A DNA stretch of 64,000 nucleotides from Clostridium minihomine (GTDB taxonomy: Bacteria > Bacillota > Clostridia > Oscillospirales > Acutalibacteraceae). Each line of letters begins with the position of its first letter. Positions within the stretch are counted from its first letter, which is position 1. Below the pieces are notes generated by a model, which saw only the letters and a program-made list of their open reading frames with translations, was not told the DNA's origin and did not search any database. Where the stretch lies: NCBI RefSeq assembly GCF_900240385.1, contig NZ_OEQH01000002.1, positions 62,001 through 126,000 of the forward strand, read 5' to 3'. The translations under genes were made by a program, and so were the position numbers. Positions 6,338-17,057 of the stretch are shown here, piece after piece.

Positions 6338-7758
6338 TTTTTCAGCAGCTCCCTGTAAAGTCGGATATATTCATTGGCGGATTTTCCCCAGCTGTTGTCA
6401 CATTCCATGGCACGCTGCACCAGAATTGCCCAGCCTTCTTTTTGAGCATAGCCTTCCAGCGCACGATACACCGCATACAGCATATCCCCGCTGTCATAAG
6501 TCTGGAATGTAAAGCCGTTGCCTTCCCCGTCCCCGCTGTCCTGAATCGAGTCTTTCAGGCCGCCGGTTTCGCGTACCACCGGGATTGCCCCATACCGCAA
6601 AGCAATCATCTGCGAAAGGCCGCAGGGTTCACTTTTGCTGGGCATTAAAAAGATATCACTTCCGGCGTACACCTTGCGGGATACCTCGGGTGCAAACCCG
6701 ATATAGGCACAAACCCTGCCGGGGTAGCGTTCCTGCATTTCGCGGAAAAAGCTTTCGTATTCATAATCGCCGGAACCCAACAGCACAAACTGTGCATTGG
6801 TTTCGGCTAGAATGCGTTCCAGCGAATCTTTGACCAAATCCAGTCCCTTTTGTGCAACCAGACGAGTCACCATACCAATCAAAGGCGTATCGGCTTCCTG
6901 CGCCAGCCCCAGCTGCTCCTGCAAAGCACGTTTGTTTTCGGCCTTGCCGGAAGGATCCGCAGCGCTGTACGGGGCCGCCAAAGTGGAATCGTTTTCCGGA
7001 TCATAATGCACGTTGTCGATACCGTTTAAAATTCCCGAAAGCTTCCATGCACGGGAACCCAAAATTCCTTCTAAACCATAGGCAAACCAAGGGTCCAGAA
7101 TTTCCTGAGCATAAGTAGGGCTGACCGTTGTTACCCAATTGGCACATTCAATGCCGCCTTTGAGCATATTGACACAGCCGTCATACTCCAGCAACTGGGA
7201 AGCGGAGTCGGGAATTCCCAAGACATCCCGAACCAATTCCAAACCGTATTTGCCCTGATACTGGATATTATGGATGGTAGTGACCGTTTTAATTCCCTGA
7301 TACCAAGGATTATTGGCATAAAACAGCCGAAAGTAAGCCGGAACCATGGCAGTCTGCCAATCGTTACTGTGAATAATATCGGGTTTAAAATCAATGACGG
7401 GAAGCATTTCCAAAGCCGCCCGGGACAAAAATGCAAACCGCTCCGCATCATCGTAATGGCCGTATAACCCGGGACGTTTAAAATAGTATTGGTTGTCAAT
7501 CAGATAATAAATTACCCCGCCTGCGCGAGCCTCGAACACACCGCAATACTGTCTGCGCCAAGCCACCGGCACCGAAAGACTGGTGACAAAATGCATCTGA
7601 TCCCGCAATTCCTGCGGAATATCTTCATAAAGGGGCATCACCACCCGGCATCCAATCAGCCGGCGGCGCAAAGCCTGGGGCAACGAACCGGCCACATCGC
7701 CCAAACCGCCGGTAGCGGCAAAGGGCAGGGCTTCACTGGTGCAATATAATACTTTCAT
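6334..7758 (-). CDS. glgA: Glycogen synthase (ADP-glucose type)
   Basis: A GT5 enzyme of 474 aa that extends alpha-1,4-glucan from ADP-glucose. The N-terminal domain opens M-K-V-L-Y-C-T-S-E and includes the G-G-L-G-D-V sugar-nucleotide loop (about residues 17-22). The C-terminal domain has M-V-T-R-L-V-A-Q-K-G and the S-K-S-E-P-C-G-L-S-Q catalytic motif. I place the start at the ATG at 7758, since AGGAGG lies seven bases before it; a GTG at 7776 would sit inside that site. It follows glgD by 18 bases and overlaps the GH3 start. Confidence 0.96.
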   Translation of the reverse strand: MKVLYCTSEALPFAATGGLGDVAGSLPQALRRRLIGCRVVMPLYEDIPQELRDQMHFVTSLSVPVAWRRQYCGVFEARAGGVIYYLIDNQYYFKRPGLYGHYDDAERFAFLSRAALEMLPVIDFKPDIIHSNDWQTAMVPAYFRLFYANNPWYQGIKTVTTIHNIQYQGKYGLELVRDVLGIPDSASQLLEYDGCVNMLKGGIECANWVTTVSPTYAQEILDPWFAYGLEGILGSRAWKLSGILNGIDNVHYDPENDSTLAAPYSAADPSGKAENKRALQEQLGLAQEADTPLIGMVTRLVAQKGLDLVKDSLERILAETNAQFVLLGSGDYEYESFFREMQERYPGRVCAYIGFAPEVSRKVYAGSDIFLMPSKSEPCGLSQMIALRYGAIPVVRETGGLKDSIQDSGDGEGNGFTFQTYDSGDMLYAVYRALEGYAQKEGWAILVQRAMECDNSWGKSANEYIRLYRELLKN

Positions 7759-7776
7759 CACAGCGCCTCCTGTCAC

Positions 7777-8892
7777 TTATACAATACTCCCCTTGCTGAT
7801 AAAGACGGGGTAGGATTGAAATCCCATCAGGGACCGCTCCTCTTTAATCTCCACGTCCTTGTCAATAATCACATAGTTCAAACGGCTGTTTCGCCCGATG
7901 ATACTGTCCTGCATAATCACACAGTTTTCCAGTCTTGCGCCCCGGGCCACCTTCACCCCGCGAAACAACACGCAGTTGTGCACTTCACCGTCCACCTGGC
8001 AGCCGTCTGCCACCAAAGAGTTTGTCACATTGCAGCCAAGCCCATACCGGGCGGGCATATCATCCCGTACCTTGGTATAAATGGGGCGGTTCGGATCAAA
8101 CAGCTGCGACCGAACCTGCGGCAGCATCAGTGACATATTGGCCTCAAAGTAAGAATTCATAGAGCTGATCATCTGCATAAAGCCCGTGAATTCATAGGCA
8201 TACACCTTATAATTCGGAATATTCCGCTGTAATAGATCCCGTGGGAAATCGTACATATTCCGGCTGACACAATCTTCTACCAGTTTTATCAGCAAATGGC
8301 GGCCAATCAAAATAACGTTCATGCTGTAATTGCATTCCCCGTCCATCCGGGGATCAATGAGCATATCCCGTACCCGGGATTCCGGATCAATTTGCAAAAC
8401 GCCCGCACTGCTGACTTTGTCGGGGATTTTGCCGTATCGATACACAATGGTAATATCTGCCCCTTTTGCGATATGTGACGCAATTACCTTTTTGTAGTCA
8501 ATATTTGCCACGATATCGCAATCGCTGAGCAGCACATAATCTTCTTTTGAACTGGACAAAAAGCGGCTGGCAGAGGAAAGGGAGTCAATTCGGCTGTTGG
8601 AAATCGAGCTTTGTGCTCCAAAGGGAGGAAGCATATAGAGCCCTTCCCGTTTTCGGGAAAGATCCCATGCCTTGCCGGAACCAAGGTGATCCATCAGGGA
8701 TTGATAGTTGCTTTTGGTCATAACCCCCACCTTGTTGATTCCGCAATTCACCATGTTGGAAAGAGGAAAATCAATCAAACGGTAACGTCCGCCAAACGGA
8801 ATCGAGCCCATTGCCCGTTTTTCAGTCAGTTCCCGCACTCTTTCTTCATGTACATTGGAAAACAGCAGTCCAATCACATTGTTTCCCCGCAT
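7777..8892 (-). CDS. glgD: Glucose-1-phosphate adenylyltransferase-like subunit GlgD
   Basis: A 371-aa nucleotidyltransferase paralogue of GlgC. The start [12 protein letters not shown] replaces the usual G-G-x-G-x-R-L pyrophosphorylase loop of GlgC, so this subunit is probably weakly active or regulatory and works with GlgC, as known for Gram-positive GlgCD pairs. It keeps G-G-R-Y-R-L-I-D-F-P-L-S-N and a C-terminal left-handed beta-helix of hexapeptides. Its ATG shares one base with the glgC stop (TAATG), with GAGGAGG upstream. Confidence 0.95.
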   Translation of the reverse strand: MRGNNVIGLLFSNVHEERVRELTEKRAMGSIPFGGRYRLIDFPLSNMVNCGINKVGVMTKSNYQSLMDHLGSGKAWDLSRKREGLYMLPPFGAQSSISNSRIDSLSSASRFLSSSKEDYVLLSDCDIVANIDYKKVIASHIAKGADITIVYRYGKIPDKVSSAGVLQIDPESRVRDMLIDPRMDGECNYSMNVILIGRHLLIKLVEDCVSRNMYDFPRDLLQRNIPNYKVYAYEFTGFMQMISSMNSYFEANMSLMLPQVRSQLFDPNRPIYTKVRDDMPARYGLGCNVTNSLVADGCQVDGEVHNCVLFRGVKVARGARLENCVIMQDSIIGRNSRLNYVIIDKDVEIKEERSLMGFQSYPVFISKGSIV

Positions 8893-10103
8893 TATCTTGC
8901 CACCTCCTCAGCGTCGATCATTGCTTTGGGAGGAACCACAGCACCTGCTGCTATCTCACAATTTTCTCCCACAACCGCAACTCCCCACTGCCCTTTGTCT
9001 TCCATTTCTTCGGGACGGGCGCCCACAACGGCCCCTTTCCCCACCACGGTATTTTCTGACACAATCGCATATTGAATCACGGCGCCCTCTTCTACCCGGG
9101 CGCCGGGCATAATGATGGAATCCCGAACCACCGCTCCCGGGGCAATATATACCCCGGCAAATAAAACCGTAAAATCCACTTCACCGTACACATTGCAGCC
9201 CTCAGCCACCAAAGAATTCTGCACCTTTGCTTCGGCAGACAGATAATGGGGCGGCATAACCGGATTGCGGGAATAGATTTTCCAGACAGGTTCGCTTAAA
9301 TCCAGCTCAGTATGCGGGTCAAGCAAATCCATGTTGGATTCCCAAAGGCTTTCAATGGTTCCAACATCCTTCCAGTACCCGGTAAACTCATAGGCAAACA
9401 TGCGCTCCCCGGCCTCCAGCATAGCAGGCAGTAAATCCTTGCCAAAATCGTTTGAAGATTTTGGGGTTGCCTCATCCTGTTCCAAATACTTTCTCAATTT
9501 GTCCCACGAAAACACATAAATTCCCATAGAGGCTTTGTTGCTTTTGGGTTTTTTGGGCTTTTCATCAAATTCATAGATAGAGCCGTCTTCCCGGGTATTC
9601 AGAATTCCGAACCGGGGGGCTTCTTCCCATGGAACCTCTATTTGGGCAATGGTACAATCGGCTTCCTTTTCCTTATGGTACGCAATCATTTTAGAGTAAT
9701 CCATTTTATAGATGTGATCGCCCGAAAGAATCACCACATAGTCCGGATGATACCGTTCAATAAACGGAATGTTCTGATAAATTGCATTGGCAGTTCCTTT
9801 GTACCAGTCTGCCTTTCGGCCGCGCTGATAAGGGGCCAGCATATGAACGCCGGCATCCATGCTATCCAGATCCCAGGGCTGGCCACTGCCTATGTAGTCA
9901 TTCAGCACCAACGGCTGATATTGGGTTAAAACCCCAACAGTCTCAATTCCGGAATTTACACAATTGGAAAGCGGAAAATCAATAATCCGGTACTTCCCGC
10001 CGTAAGGAACCGCGGGTTTGGCCAGATTTTTGGTCAGTACCCCCAAGCGGCTCCCCTGTCCGCCGGCCAGCAACATGGCGACGACTTCTTGTTTTGGCAA
10101 CAT
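8892..10103 (-). CDS. glgC: Glucose-1-phosphate adenylyltransferase
   Basis: Makes ADP-glucose from ATP and glucose-1-phosphate, the controlling step of glycogen synthesis. The 403-aa chain shows [12 protein letters not shown] (about residues 13-24), [21 protein letters not shown] and F-D-E-K-P, and ends in beta-helix hexapeptide repeats. AAGGAGG precedes the ATG. It is the second gene of the operon, 44 bases after glgB, and is translationally coupled to glgD. Confidence 0.97.
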   Translation of the reverse strand: MLPKQEVVAMLLAGGQGSRLGVLTKNLAKPAVPYGGKYRIIDFPLSNCVNSGIETVGVLTQYQPLVLNDYIGSGQPWDLDSMDAGVHMLAPYQRGRKADWYKGTANAIYQNIPFIERYHPDYVVILSGDHIYKMDYSKMIAYHKEKEADCTIAQIEVPWEEAPRFGILNTREDGSIYEFDEKPKKPKSNKASMGIYVFSWDKLRKYLEQDEATPKSSNDFGKDLLPAMLEAGERMFAYEFTGYWKDVGTIESLWESNMDLLDPHTELDLSEPVWKIYSRNPVMPPHYLSAEAKVQNSLVAEGCNVYGEVDFTVLFAGVYIAPGAVVRDSIIMPGARVEEGAVIQYAIVSENTVVGKGAVVGARPEEMEDKGQWGVAVVGENCEIAAGAVVPPKAMIDAEEVAR

Positions 10104-10147
10104 CGCATTTACCTCCTTGGCTGATATACTAAAAACGCTGCGAGCCC

Positions 10148-12091
10148 TTACAATATTTCCGCATTTCCGGGCAAACGGCCATCTGGCTTTTTAGAGCGGC
10201 GGCGTTTGCACTTTAAAAAGAAAACGGACATAGCCGGCAGCGTGAGGCTGATACTTTGATCATAGCCATGCATCGGAATTTCTTGGGTTCGTATCGAATC
10301 CCCGTTGGTCACACCGGAACCGCCGAACTCGACTTGGTCTGAAGAAAAAATCTCTTGATAAACACCTTTAAAGGGAACGCCGATGCAGTAGTTTTCCCTT
10401 TGAACCGGCAGAAAATTACAAACAACAATGACTTCTTTGCCAGATTGATCGATTCTTCGGAACGAAATGACGCTTTGCGTATAATCGTCGTTAGAAATCC
10501 AGGCAAATCCTTCCCAGGAAAAATCGATCTGCCACAAAGCAGGAGTTTCCAGATAAAAATGATTCAGAGCTTTAAAAAATACTTGAGCCTTTTGATGCAG
10601 CGGATATTCCAGCAAAAACCACTCCAGTTGTTTTTCGTAATTCCATTCCACAAACTGGCAAAACTCGGTGCCCATAAAAATCAATTTTTTTCCCGGATGA
10701 GCCATCATATATCCCATAAAAGCCCTGACTCCGGCCAGTTTTTCTTCATTTTCTCCCGGCATTTTATTAATTAAAGAGCATTTTCCATGCACCACTTCAT
10801 CATGAGAAATGGGTAAAACATAATTCTCTGAAAAGGCATAAAAGAAAGAAAAAGTCAGGTTGTCATGATTGTATTTGCGGTAAACCGGATCTAAAGACAT
10901 ATACCGCAGCATATCGTTCATCCAGCCCATATTCCACTTATAATTGAAACCCAGACCACCACAGTATGTGGGTTTAGATACCAGCGGCCAGGCCGTGGAT
11001 TCCTCTGCAATCATCATCACATTGGGTGATGCCTGAAACACAGCTTCATTCAGCTTTTGCAGAAATGCCACCGCTTCCAAATTTTCTCGCCCACCATTTT
11101 GGTTTTTAACCCATTCGCCTTCTTTGCGGCTATAGTCTAAATACAGCATGGAAGCAACCGCGTCCATCCGGATGCCATCAATATGAAACTCAGTGAGCCA
11201 GAACACCGCACTGGAAATTAAAAAGCTAATCACTTCGTTGCGGCCATAATCAAAAACTAAAGTACCCCATTCCTTATGCTCCCCTTTTTTGGGATCTGCA
11301 TATTCATAGCAGGGGGTTCCATCAAAGCGTGCCAACCCATTTTCGTCTTTGGGGAAATGAGCCGGAACCCAGTCCAGAATCACACCGATCCCTGCTTGGT
11401 GGCATTGATCCACAAAAAACATAAAATCTTTGGGCGTCCCATAGCGGGAAGTGGGGGCGAAATAACCGGTTACCTGATAGCCCCAGGAACCTTCAAAAGG
11501 ATATTCCGTCAGCGGCATCAGCTCAATATGAGTATAACCCATCTCTGTTACATAAGGAATCAGTTCCTGCGCCAACTGGCGGTAAGAAAGGCTGCTGCCG
11601 TCGGAATTTTTGCGCCAGGAGCCCACATGAAGCTCATAAATGTTCACCGGCTGACTGTAGTGGGGTTTTTGTGTCTGATGGCGTTTCCAGCCGGCATCCT
11701 TCCAATGGAACCCCTCTATGGAATAATATTTGGAAGCATTGCCGAACCCATCTTCAAAATGAAACGCGTAGGGATCGCTTTTAAACACCTTTGTCCCATC
11801 AACCTGTTCCACACAGAATTTATAAGAGGTGTATTCGGGAAGAACAAAAGGCAGATACGCCTCCCAAACCCCTTGACTGATTTTTTTCATGGGGTACTGG
11901 CTGTCATCCCAATCATTAAAATCCCCTGCCACAGAAACGGATTCTGCATGCGGTGCCCAAACACGGCACACCATTTCAGGCTGCCCGTTTCTCTCTGTTT
12001 CGTGCATCCCCATATACTCATAAGCCTTCGAGTTTGTCCCCTGATGAAACAGAGAAAGCGGCAGGCTGGAGTTTTCCGGTTTTAATGACAT
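10148..12091 (-). CDS. glgB: 1,4-alpha-glucan branching enzyme
   Basis: A GH13 enzyme of 647 aa that introduces alpha-1,6 branches into glycogen. An N-terminal CBM48 domain holds [16 protein letters not shown]. The catalytic barrel has [15 protein letters not shown], the nucleophile region D-G-I-R-M-D-A-V, the acid in I-A-E-E-S-T-A-W and S-H-D-E-V-V-H-G. The chosen ATG at 12091 has AAGGAG nine bases upstream; the frame stays open 42 codons further 5' but without family similarity. It is the first gene of glgB-glgC-glgD-glgA-GH3. Confidence 0.96.
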   Translation of the reverse strand: MSLKPENSSLPLSLFHQGTNSKAYEYMGMHETERNGQPEMVCRVWAPHAESVSVAGDFNDWDDSQYPMKKISQGVWEAYLPFVLPEYTSYKFCVEQVDGTKVFKSDPYAFHFEDGFGNASKYYSIEGFHWKDAGWKRHQTQKPHYSQPVNIYELHVGSWRKNSDGSSLSYRQLAQELIPYVTEMGYTHIELMPLTEYPFEGSWGYQVTGYFAPTSRYGTPKDFMFFVDQCHQAGIGVILDWVPAHFPKDENGLARFDGTPCYEYADPKKGEHKEWGTLVFDYGRNEVISFLISSAVFWLTEFHIDGIRMDAVASMLYLDYSRKEGEWVKNQNGGRENLEAVAFLQKLNEAVFQASPNVMMIAEESTAWPLVSKPTYCGGLGFNYKWNMGWMNDMLRYMSLDPVYRKYNHDNLTFSFFYAFSENYVLPISHDEVVHGKCSLINKMPGENEEKLAGVRAFMGYMMAHPGKKLIFMGTEFCQFVEWNYEKQLEWFLLEYPLHQKAQVFFKALNHFYLETPALWQIDFSWEGFAWISNDDYTQSVISFRRIDQSGKEVIVVCNFLPVQRENYCIGVPFKGVYQEIFSSDQVEFGGSGVTNGDSIRTQEIPMHGYDQSISLTLPAMSVFFLKCKRRRSKKPDGRLPGNAEIL

Positions 12092-12125
12092 CTCTATCCA
12101 CTCCTTTCCAGAGCTTTCTGTTTTC

Positions 12126-12153
12126 ATCATACCACAAATCCCAAAAATTTCAA
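12126..12153 (-). promoter_or_regulatory. Probable glycogen operon promoter
   Basis: TTGAAA (complement of 12148-12153), 16 bp, TATGAT (complement of 12126-12131), with a TG two bases ahead of the -10. It is about 35 bases from the glgB start. The rest of the gap up to 12456 is AT-rich, with nothing else I can support. Confidence 0.65.
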
Positions 12154-12456
12154 TAGTTTTTAGTAATTTAATGAAAATATATTGAATCACTCTTCTCATA
12201 ATTTGTATACTATTCACAAATTACAGCTGTTTTGGTTATGTAATGGGTGAAAGTCCGGACAAACGTAATTGGCTCTATATTACTCCTTTTGTTCTGTCGC
12301 ATTTTAGAGAAAAGCCGAACCCCAGCTCTTTCTGTAGCATTTAACCAAGAAATGGTACAAAAATCGGTGTACACGAAACATATCGCATACACCGGTTTTG
12401 AGGAAGCTCTTTGTTATCTTGAGATAATCCAAATTCATTATGATAGATGCTCCGTA

Positions 12457-13125
12457 TCACTCCAAGTCTCCAATTGATCCAAAAAATAGTTCAAAATTTT
12501 TTTCGCATATAAAAGTGTATGTACCATCACTATTATAAATTAGTGTTCTAGAAATACATTGATTCACTAAAATTAGATTTGCTAAATCGGAGTAATAGAA
12601 TTGCGAAATATATTCCGAATATTTCTTAAAATAATTAATTAAGTATTTTTCAAAATCATAAATATCAAAAAGAATATCTTCTTGGCAAGTTTTATAAATT
12701 TCCAGGATATCTTTAGAATCTAACTCTTTTCCATCATAGCCCAATTTATGATAAATATATCTTATAAACAGTCGATTTTGATAACTTTCATATTCAAATT
12801 TCTGAATTTGAATTTTTTTCCGTATCGCATTTACAGATGGAATAAAGGATAAAAAATAGAGCATGAACAACAACATCACAACTACAAAAACAATAACAGA
12901 AAAGGGTGTGTCGGGAAATATTCGGTTAACTAAAATATAAATATTGCTTCCATTAGAATCCTGTGTAGATTCACTGGCACTACACCATGCAAAAAATCCC
13001 CCTAAAAAAACTGTGATAAACAATACATTTCTTACTTTTTTATATAATGATACATCCATGGAAAGTTTTGATAAATCATCTCTAAGTTTTAATTCATAGA
13101 TTATTTTTTCAAACTGCAAATCCAT
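12457..13125 (-). CDS. Hypothetical protein with two membrane segments
   Basis: No function recognised. The 222-aa product has a short charged N-terminus, hydrophobic segments at about residues 33-50 and 75-96, then a Lys/Tyr/Phe-rich cytoplasmic-type tail. AAAGGAG sits properly before the ATG. The gene is much richer in A+T than the glycogen operon and gap on either side, which hints at recent acquisition. No paralogue occurs in the window. Confidence 0.65.
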   Translation of the reverse strand: MDLQFEKIIYELKLRDDLSKLSMDVSLYKKVRNVLFITVFLGGFFAWCSASESTQDSNGSNIYILVNRIFPDTPFSVIVFVVVMLLFMLYFLSFIPSVNAIRKKIQIQKFEYESYQNRLFIRYIYHKLGYDGKELDSKDILEIYKTCQEDILFDIYDFEKYLINYFKKYSEYISQFYYSDLANLILVNQCISRTLIYNSDGTYTFICEKNFELFFGSIGDLE

Positions 13126-13535
13126 TTAATTTTCTCCTTTGAGGGGTAATGACTCAAAATACTATCCTTAATCAAATAGTGATTGGGATAGTTCCTAAAA
13201 AACTTACTCTAAAGTTTAATAAGAAATAGCACCCCTAACTTAAGTACAAAGCACTCTAAGCAGGGGTACTACTATTGGATTACAAAATTGAACGCTTACA
13301 CCAGTATTCAATATAAATATTGTAATTTGCAGTTATTCACAATATAGAGCACTTAAAAACCAGGGTGTTTCTGAAAAAGGAAAACCGTTGGGAATTTCGC
13401 TGAAAACAGAGCAGATGCAAAGCAAAAAGCGCAGAAATACTAGGTATCAGGACATTCCTAACGCCGCAGTTGTTGTTTACAGTAGAATTCACCTAGAGTT
13501 TGGAGTTTTTAGATGTCCCCTAGTTAAAGAGCAAA
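13126..13535. other. Gene-free gap downstream of gap
   Basis: No gene is supported. On the minus strand an ACCCCTGCTTA..TAAG..AGGGGT inverted pair (about 13230-13270) is a weak terminator candidate. The part 13360-13530 has higher GC than its left neighbour, with stops in the frames I tried. It may be a decayed repeat. I see no clear terminator directly after gap. Confidence 0.4.
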
Positions 13536-14594
<1,059 letters not shown>

Positions 14595-14596
14595 CT

Positions 14597-14625
14597 ATTC
14601 TATAGCATTTTTTACAACAATACAA
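14597..14625 (-). promoter_or_regulatory. gap promoter
   Basis: TTGTAT (complement of 14620-14625), 17 bp, TAGAAT (complement of 14597-14602), about 45 bases upstream of the ATG. Confidence 0.6.
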
Positions 14626-14662
14626 GAGTTTGAGAAAAATTTAACTAATAAATGTTCATTTT

Positions 14663-15517
14663 TTAAATTTTTTCAGATATTTTTTGCTTTTTTATCATTT
14701 TAAAACTAAGAGATTGCAAAAACATTGCCAACACCAAATATAATACACTGCTTTCCATGGTCATAGAGCAAATATCGCCCCGGCCCATGGCATACATCAG
14801 TAAGTTCGGCACAGTTACCGTAAAAGTTACAATGGCACAGCACATACCGGATGCCACCATCAAAAGACGGCTTTTGGAATCATCCAGTCCCGACAAAAAA
14901 CGTGCCTGAGCAAACAGGCATACCAGCAAAAAGATCACCATAAACATGGAATACAAGCTTTCAATGGAATTGACCACTTCTGTGGATCGCACAAACATTA
15001 CCGTTAAATCCATGCATGACCAAAGCGGCAAAAATAAAGTTGCCGCAGGAAGGTGAAGGTAAGGACTTTTTCCTTGGCCCAATCCCCACGCCAGCACCAG
15101 CAGATTAATTGCTGCTGCCACCGCCAGAATCGCCAGCGCAGCGTATAAAACCGGATGCTGCACCCAAACCGGAATCTGCTGCATATAATTTTCTTCCCAA
15201 TTGGTATCACCCGACGCCACCAGCGCCAGCTGACGAACGGCATAAATCAGCATCACCGCGCCGCTTAATCCACAAAATATAACGGACGGCATACTGGACA
15301 TATCCTGAAATTGCAAAGAGAAATTCTTTTGGCGCCGCGACAAAAAAAGCACTGCCGCGCACCCTGCAATCAGAATTACAGAAACGATAGTTGAGGTTAC
15401 ATTTCCATCGGTAAAAAAACCAGTTTGACTGTCCACATAATACATCAACTGATATAAACGCACCGGAATCGTCACTATGCAGGTGACCGCAAATACGATC
15501 CAAATTTTTTTTATCAT
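14663..15517 (-). CDS. Polytopic membrane protein of unknown function
   Basis: A 284-aa protein with about seven hydrophobic segments (near residues 5-20, 36-58, 78-98, 125-145, 152-172, 188-208 and 215-235) and a short basic C-terminus. I recognise no family motif. The ATG has a weak AAAGGGC site. It is divergent from the SpoIID-like gene, 157 bases away, which makes a role linked to sporulation or the envelope possible but unproven. Confidence 0.65.
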   Translation of the reverse strand: MIKKIWIVFAVTCIVTIPVRLYQLMYYVDSQTGFFTDGNVTSTIVSVILIAGCAAVLFLSRRQKNFSLQFQDMSSMPSVIFCGLSGAVMLIYAVRQLALVASGDTNWEENYMQQIPVWVQHPVLYAALAILAVAAAINLLVLAWGLGQGKSPYLHLPAATLFLPLWSCMDLTVMFVRSTEVVNSIESLYSMFMVIFLLVCLFAQARFLSGLDDSKSRLLMVASGMCCAIVTFTVTVPNLLMYAMGRGDICSMTMESSVLYLVLAMFLQSLSFKMIKKQKISEKI

Positions 15518-15674
15518 GCTTTCTGCCCTTTCTTTTGCTTCTATCAGCGGTCACTGAAAGAATTTTTGCGATTCAATGATAAACTTTAACGAATCTATGA
15601 CTCATTTTATATCACGTATCCCGCAAAGTCAATAGAAGCCGCCCCGGGCCGCTTTGCGGAGAAAGGAGCCCAAT

Positions 15675-16715
15675 ATGAAAGGAAAACCCGCACTGTGCCT
15701 TTTGCTGTTCTTACTGCTTTTGCTGATTCCGCTCATGGCACTGGGCGCAAAAACACCAGACAAAAAATCATCTTCCCCTCCCGCATCTTCCACACCGGCA
15801 AGCAGCCAAACGCAAAGTGCTGCCCCCGCCTCTTCTACGGCAAGCGAAACAAAAACAGCGGCAACTGCCGCTGTTTTTAAAATTCTGGATGAATCCACCG
15901 GAACAGTACTGACCGTGGACGACAAAGAATTCCTGTTTGGAGCAGTCGTCACAGAAATGTCCCCCGAAAACCATGTGGAGGCTCTAAAAGCACAGGCGGT
16001 CAGCGCTTACACTTATTACAGCCGCCTGCGCGAACAACAGCGGCAAAAACCAGATTCCTCCCTGAAAGGCGCTGATTTTAAAGCCAACATTTCCAGCTGG
16101 CTTCTCTATACCACCAAAGAAGAAATGCAAAAACGCTGGGGTGGAAATTTCGATGCCTATTATAAAAAGCTGTCAGAAGTAGCAGATGCCGTTTACGGCG
16201 AAACCCTGCAAAGCAACGGCCAACTGATTTGCGCCACCTATTACGCGATATCTTCCGGCAATACTGAAGCCGCCAAAGATATTTGGGGCGGAGATTACAG
16301 CTATCTGGTGCCGGTTGCAAGCCCCGGGGACGTGTATGCCGGGGGTTTTAGCACTAGCGTAACCTTAACCCCTCAAGAAGTCCAAACCGCCGCACAGAAA
16401 CAATGGGGGCTATCTTTAACAGGCGAGCCTTCCGGTTGGTTTGGGAAAGACGAACGAACCAAATCCGGCTCAGTCAAATCCCAAGTGCTGAGCGGCAAAA
16501 CGGTTACGGGCGGAGAAGTTCGAACAGCCTTTGGGCTTCGATCCGCCAACTATACAATCAAATTTGCAGGTGGAAAATTCACCTTCTCAGTCAAAGGATA
16601 CGGCCATGGCGTGGGCATGAGTCAAGTGGGGGCAGAATATATGGCGCAGCATGGCTCTGACTACCGCCAGATTCTTTCTTGGTACTATCCCGGCACTGCC
16701 TTAACAAAAGCATAA
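15675..16715 (+). CDS. SpoIID/LytB-domain protein
   Basis: A 346-aa secreted or anchored protein. It has a hydrophobic N-terminus (about residues 5-24), a Ser/Ala/Pro/Thr linker to about 65, then a SpoIID domain with E-A-L-K-A-Q-A-V-S-A-Y-T-Y-Y, Y-Y-A-I-S-S-G-N-T-E and the C-terminal G-Y-G-H-G-V-G-M-S-Q signature. SpoIID enzymes cleave glycan strands during forespore engulfment. Family members also occur as amidase enhancers. The start ATG at 15675 has AAAGGAG seven bases upstream. The SpoIIQ-like M23 protein at 38643 would be its usual functional partner. Confidence 0.88.
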   Translation: MKGKPALCLLLFLLLLLIPLMALGAKTPDKKSSSPPASSTPASSQTQSAAPASSTASETKTAATAAVFKILDESTGTVLTVDDKEFLFGAVVTEMSPENHVEALKAQAVSAYTYYSRLREQQRQKPDSSLKGADFKANISSWLLYTTKEEMQKRWGGNFDAYYKKLSEVADAVYGETLQSNGQLICATYYAISSGNTEAAKDIWGGDYSYLVPVASPGDVYAGGFSTSVTLTPQEVQTAAQKQWGLSLTGEPSGWFGKDERTKSGSVKSQVLSGKTVTGGEVRTAFGLRSANYTIKFAGGKFTFSVKGYGHGVGMSQVGAEYMAQHGSDYRQILSWYYPGTALTKA

Positions 16716-16720
16716 GCAAA

Positions 16721-16759
16721 AAGGAAACAGCCATGCAAAATATGACTGTTTCCTTTTTT
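16721..16759 (+). terminator. Terminator of SpoIID-like gene
   Basis: AAGGAAACAG pairs with CTGTTTCCTT across a 15-base loop, followed by a T-run; it starts five bases after the stop codon. Confidence 0.9.
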
Positions 16760-16916
16760 GATCCCTTATTCCTCGAATCTTTTTATTTGATCCATTCTTT
16801 GCTTTCGATCGATCTTTCCTTTGGATTTGTTCCACACATTCGGCTTACCGTCGTACTCTATCGGCACTGATAGCACGGTTCCGACAGGTCGATTTGACCT
16901 GTTTTAACAAAAATAA

Positions 16917-16943
16917 GGAGGTAAGACCAAAAGTCTTACCTCC
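16917..16943 (-). terminator. Terminator and hairpin-rich 3' end of surface protein gene
   Basis: An 11-bp perfect stem (GGAGGTAAGAC with complement) is followed on the minus strand by TTATTTTTGTT. Between it and the stop at 17058 lie two more hairpins: GTGCCG/CGGCAC near 16956-16974 and GCGGCGGT/ACCGCCGC near 16975-17010. A structured 3' end fits a long-lived, abundant mRNA. Confidence 0.8.
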
Positions 16944-17057
16944 CATTGATACGTGTGCCGATCTCCGGCACAAAGCGGCGGTCTGGAAGATGAAGTCCAA
17001 ACCGCCGCACGCAAATACAACTAACGATTATTCAGTTATTTTTAAGAAACTTGGTTC

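Noticed and set aside
12240-12275. RNase P or group II intron-like GTGAAAGTCCGGAC motif
   Set aside because: Only the short motif matches; no surrounding conserved helices or intron-encoded protein.
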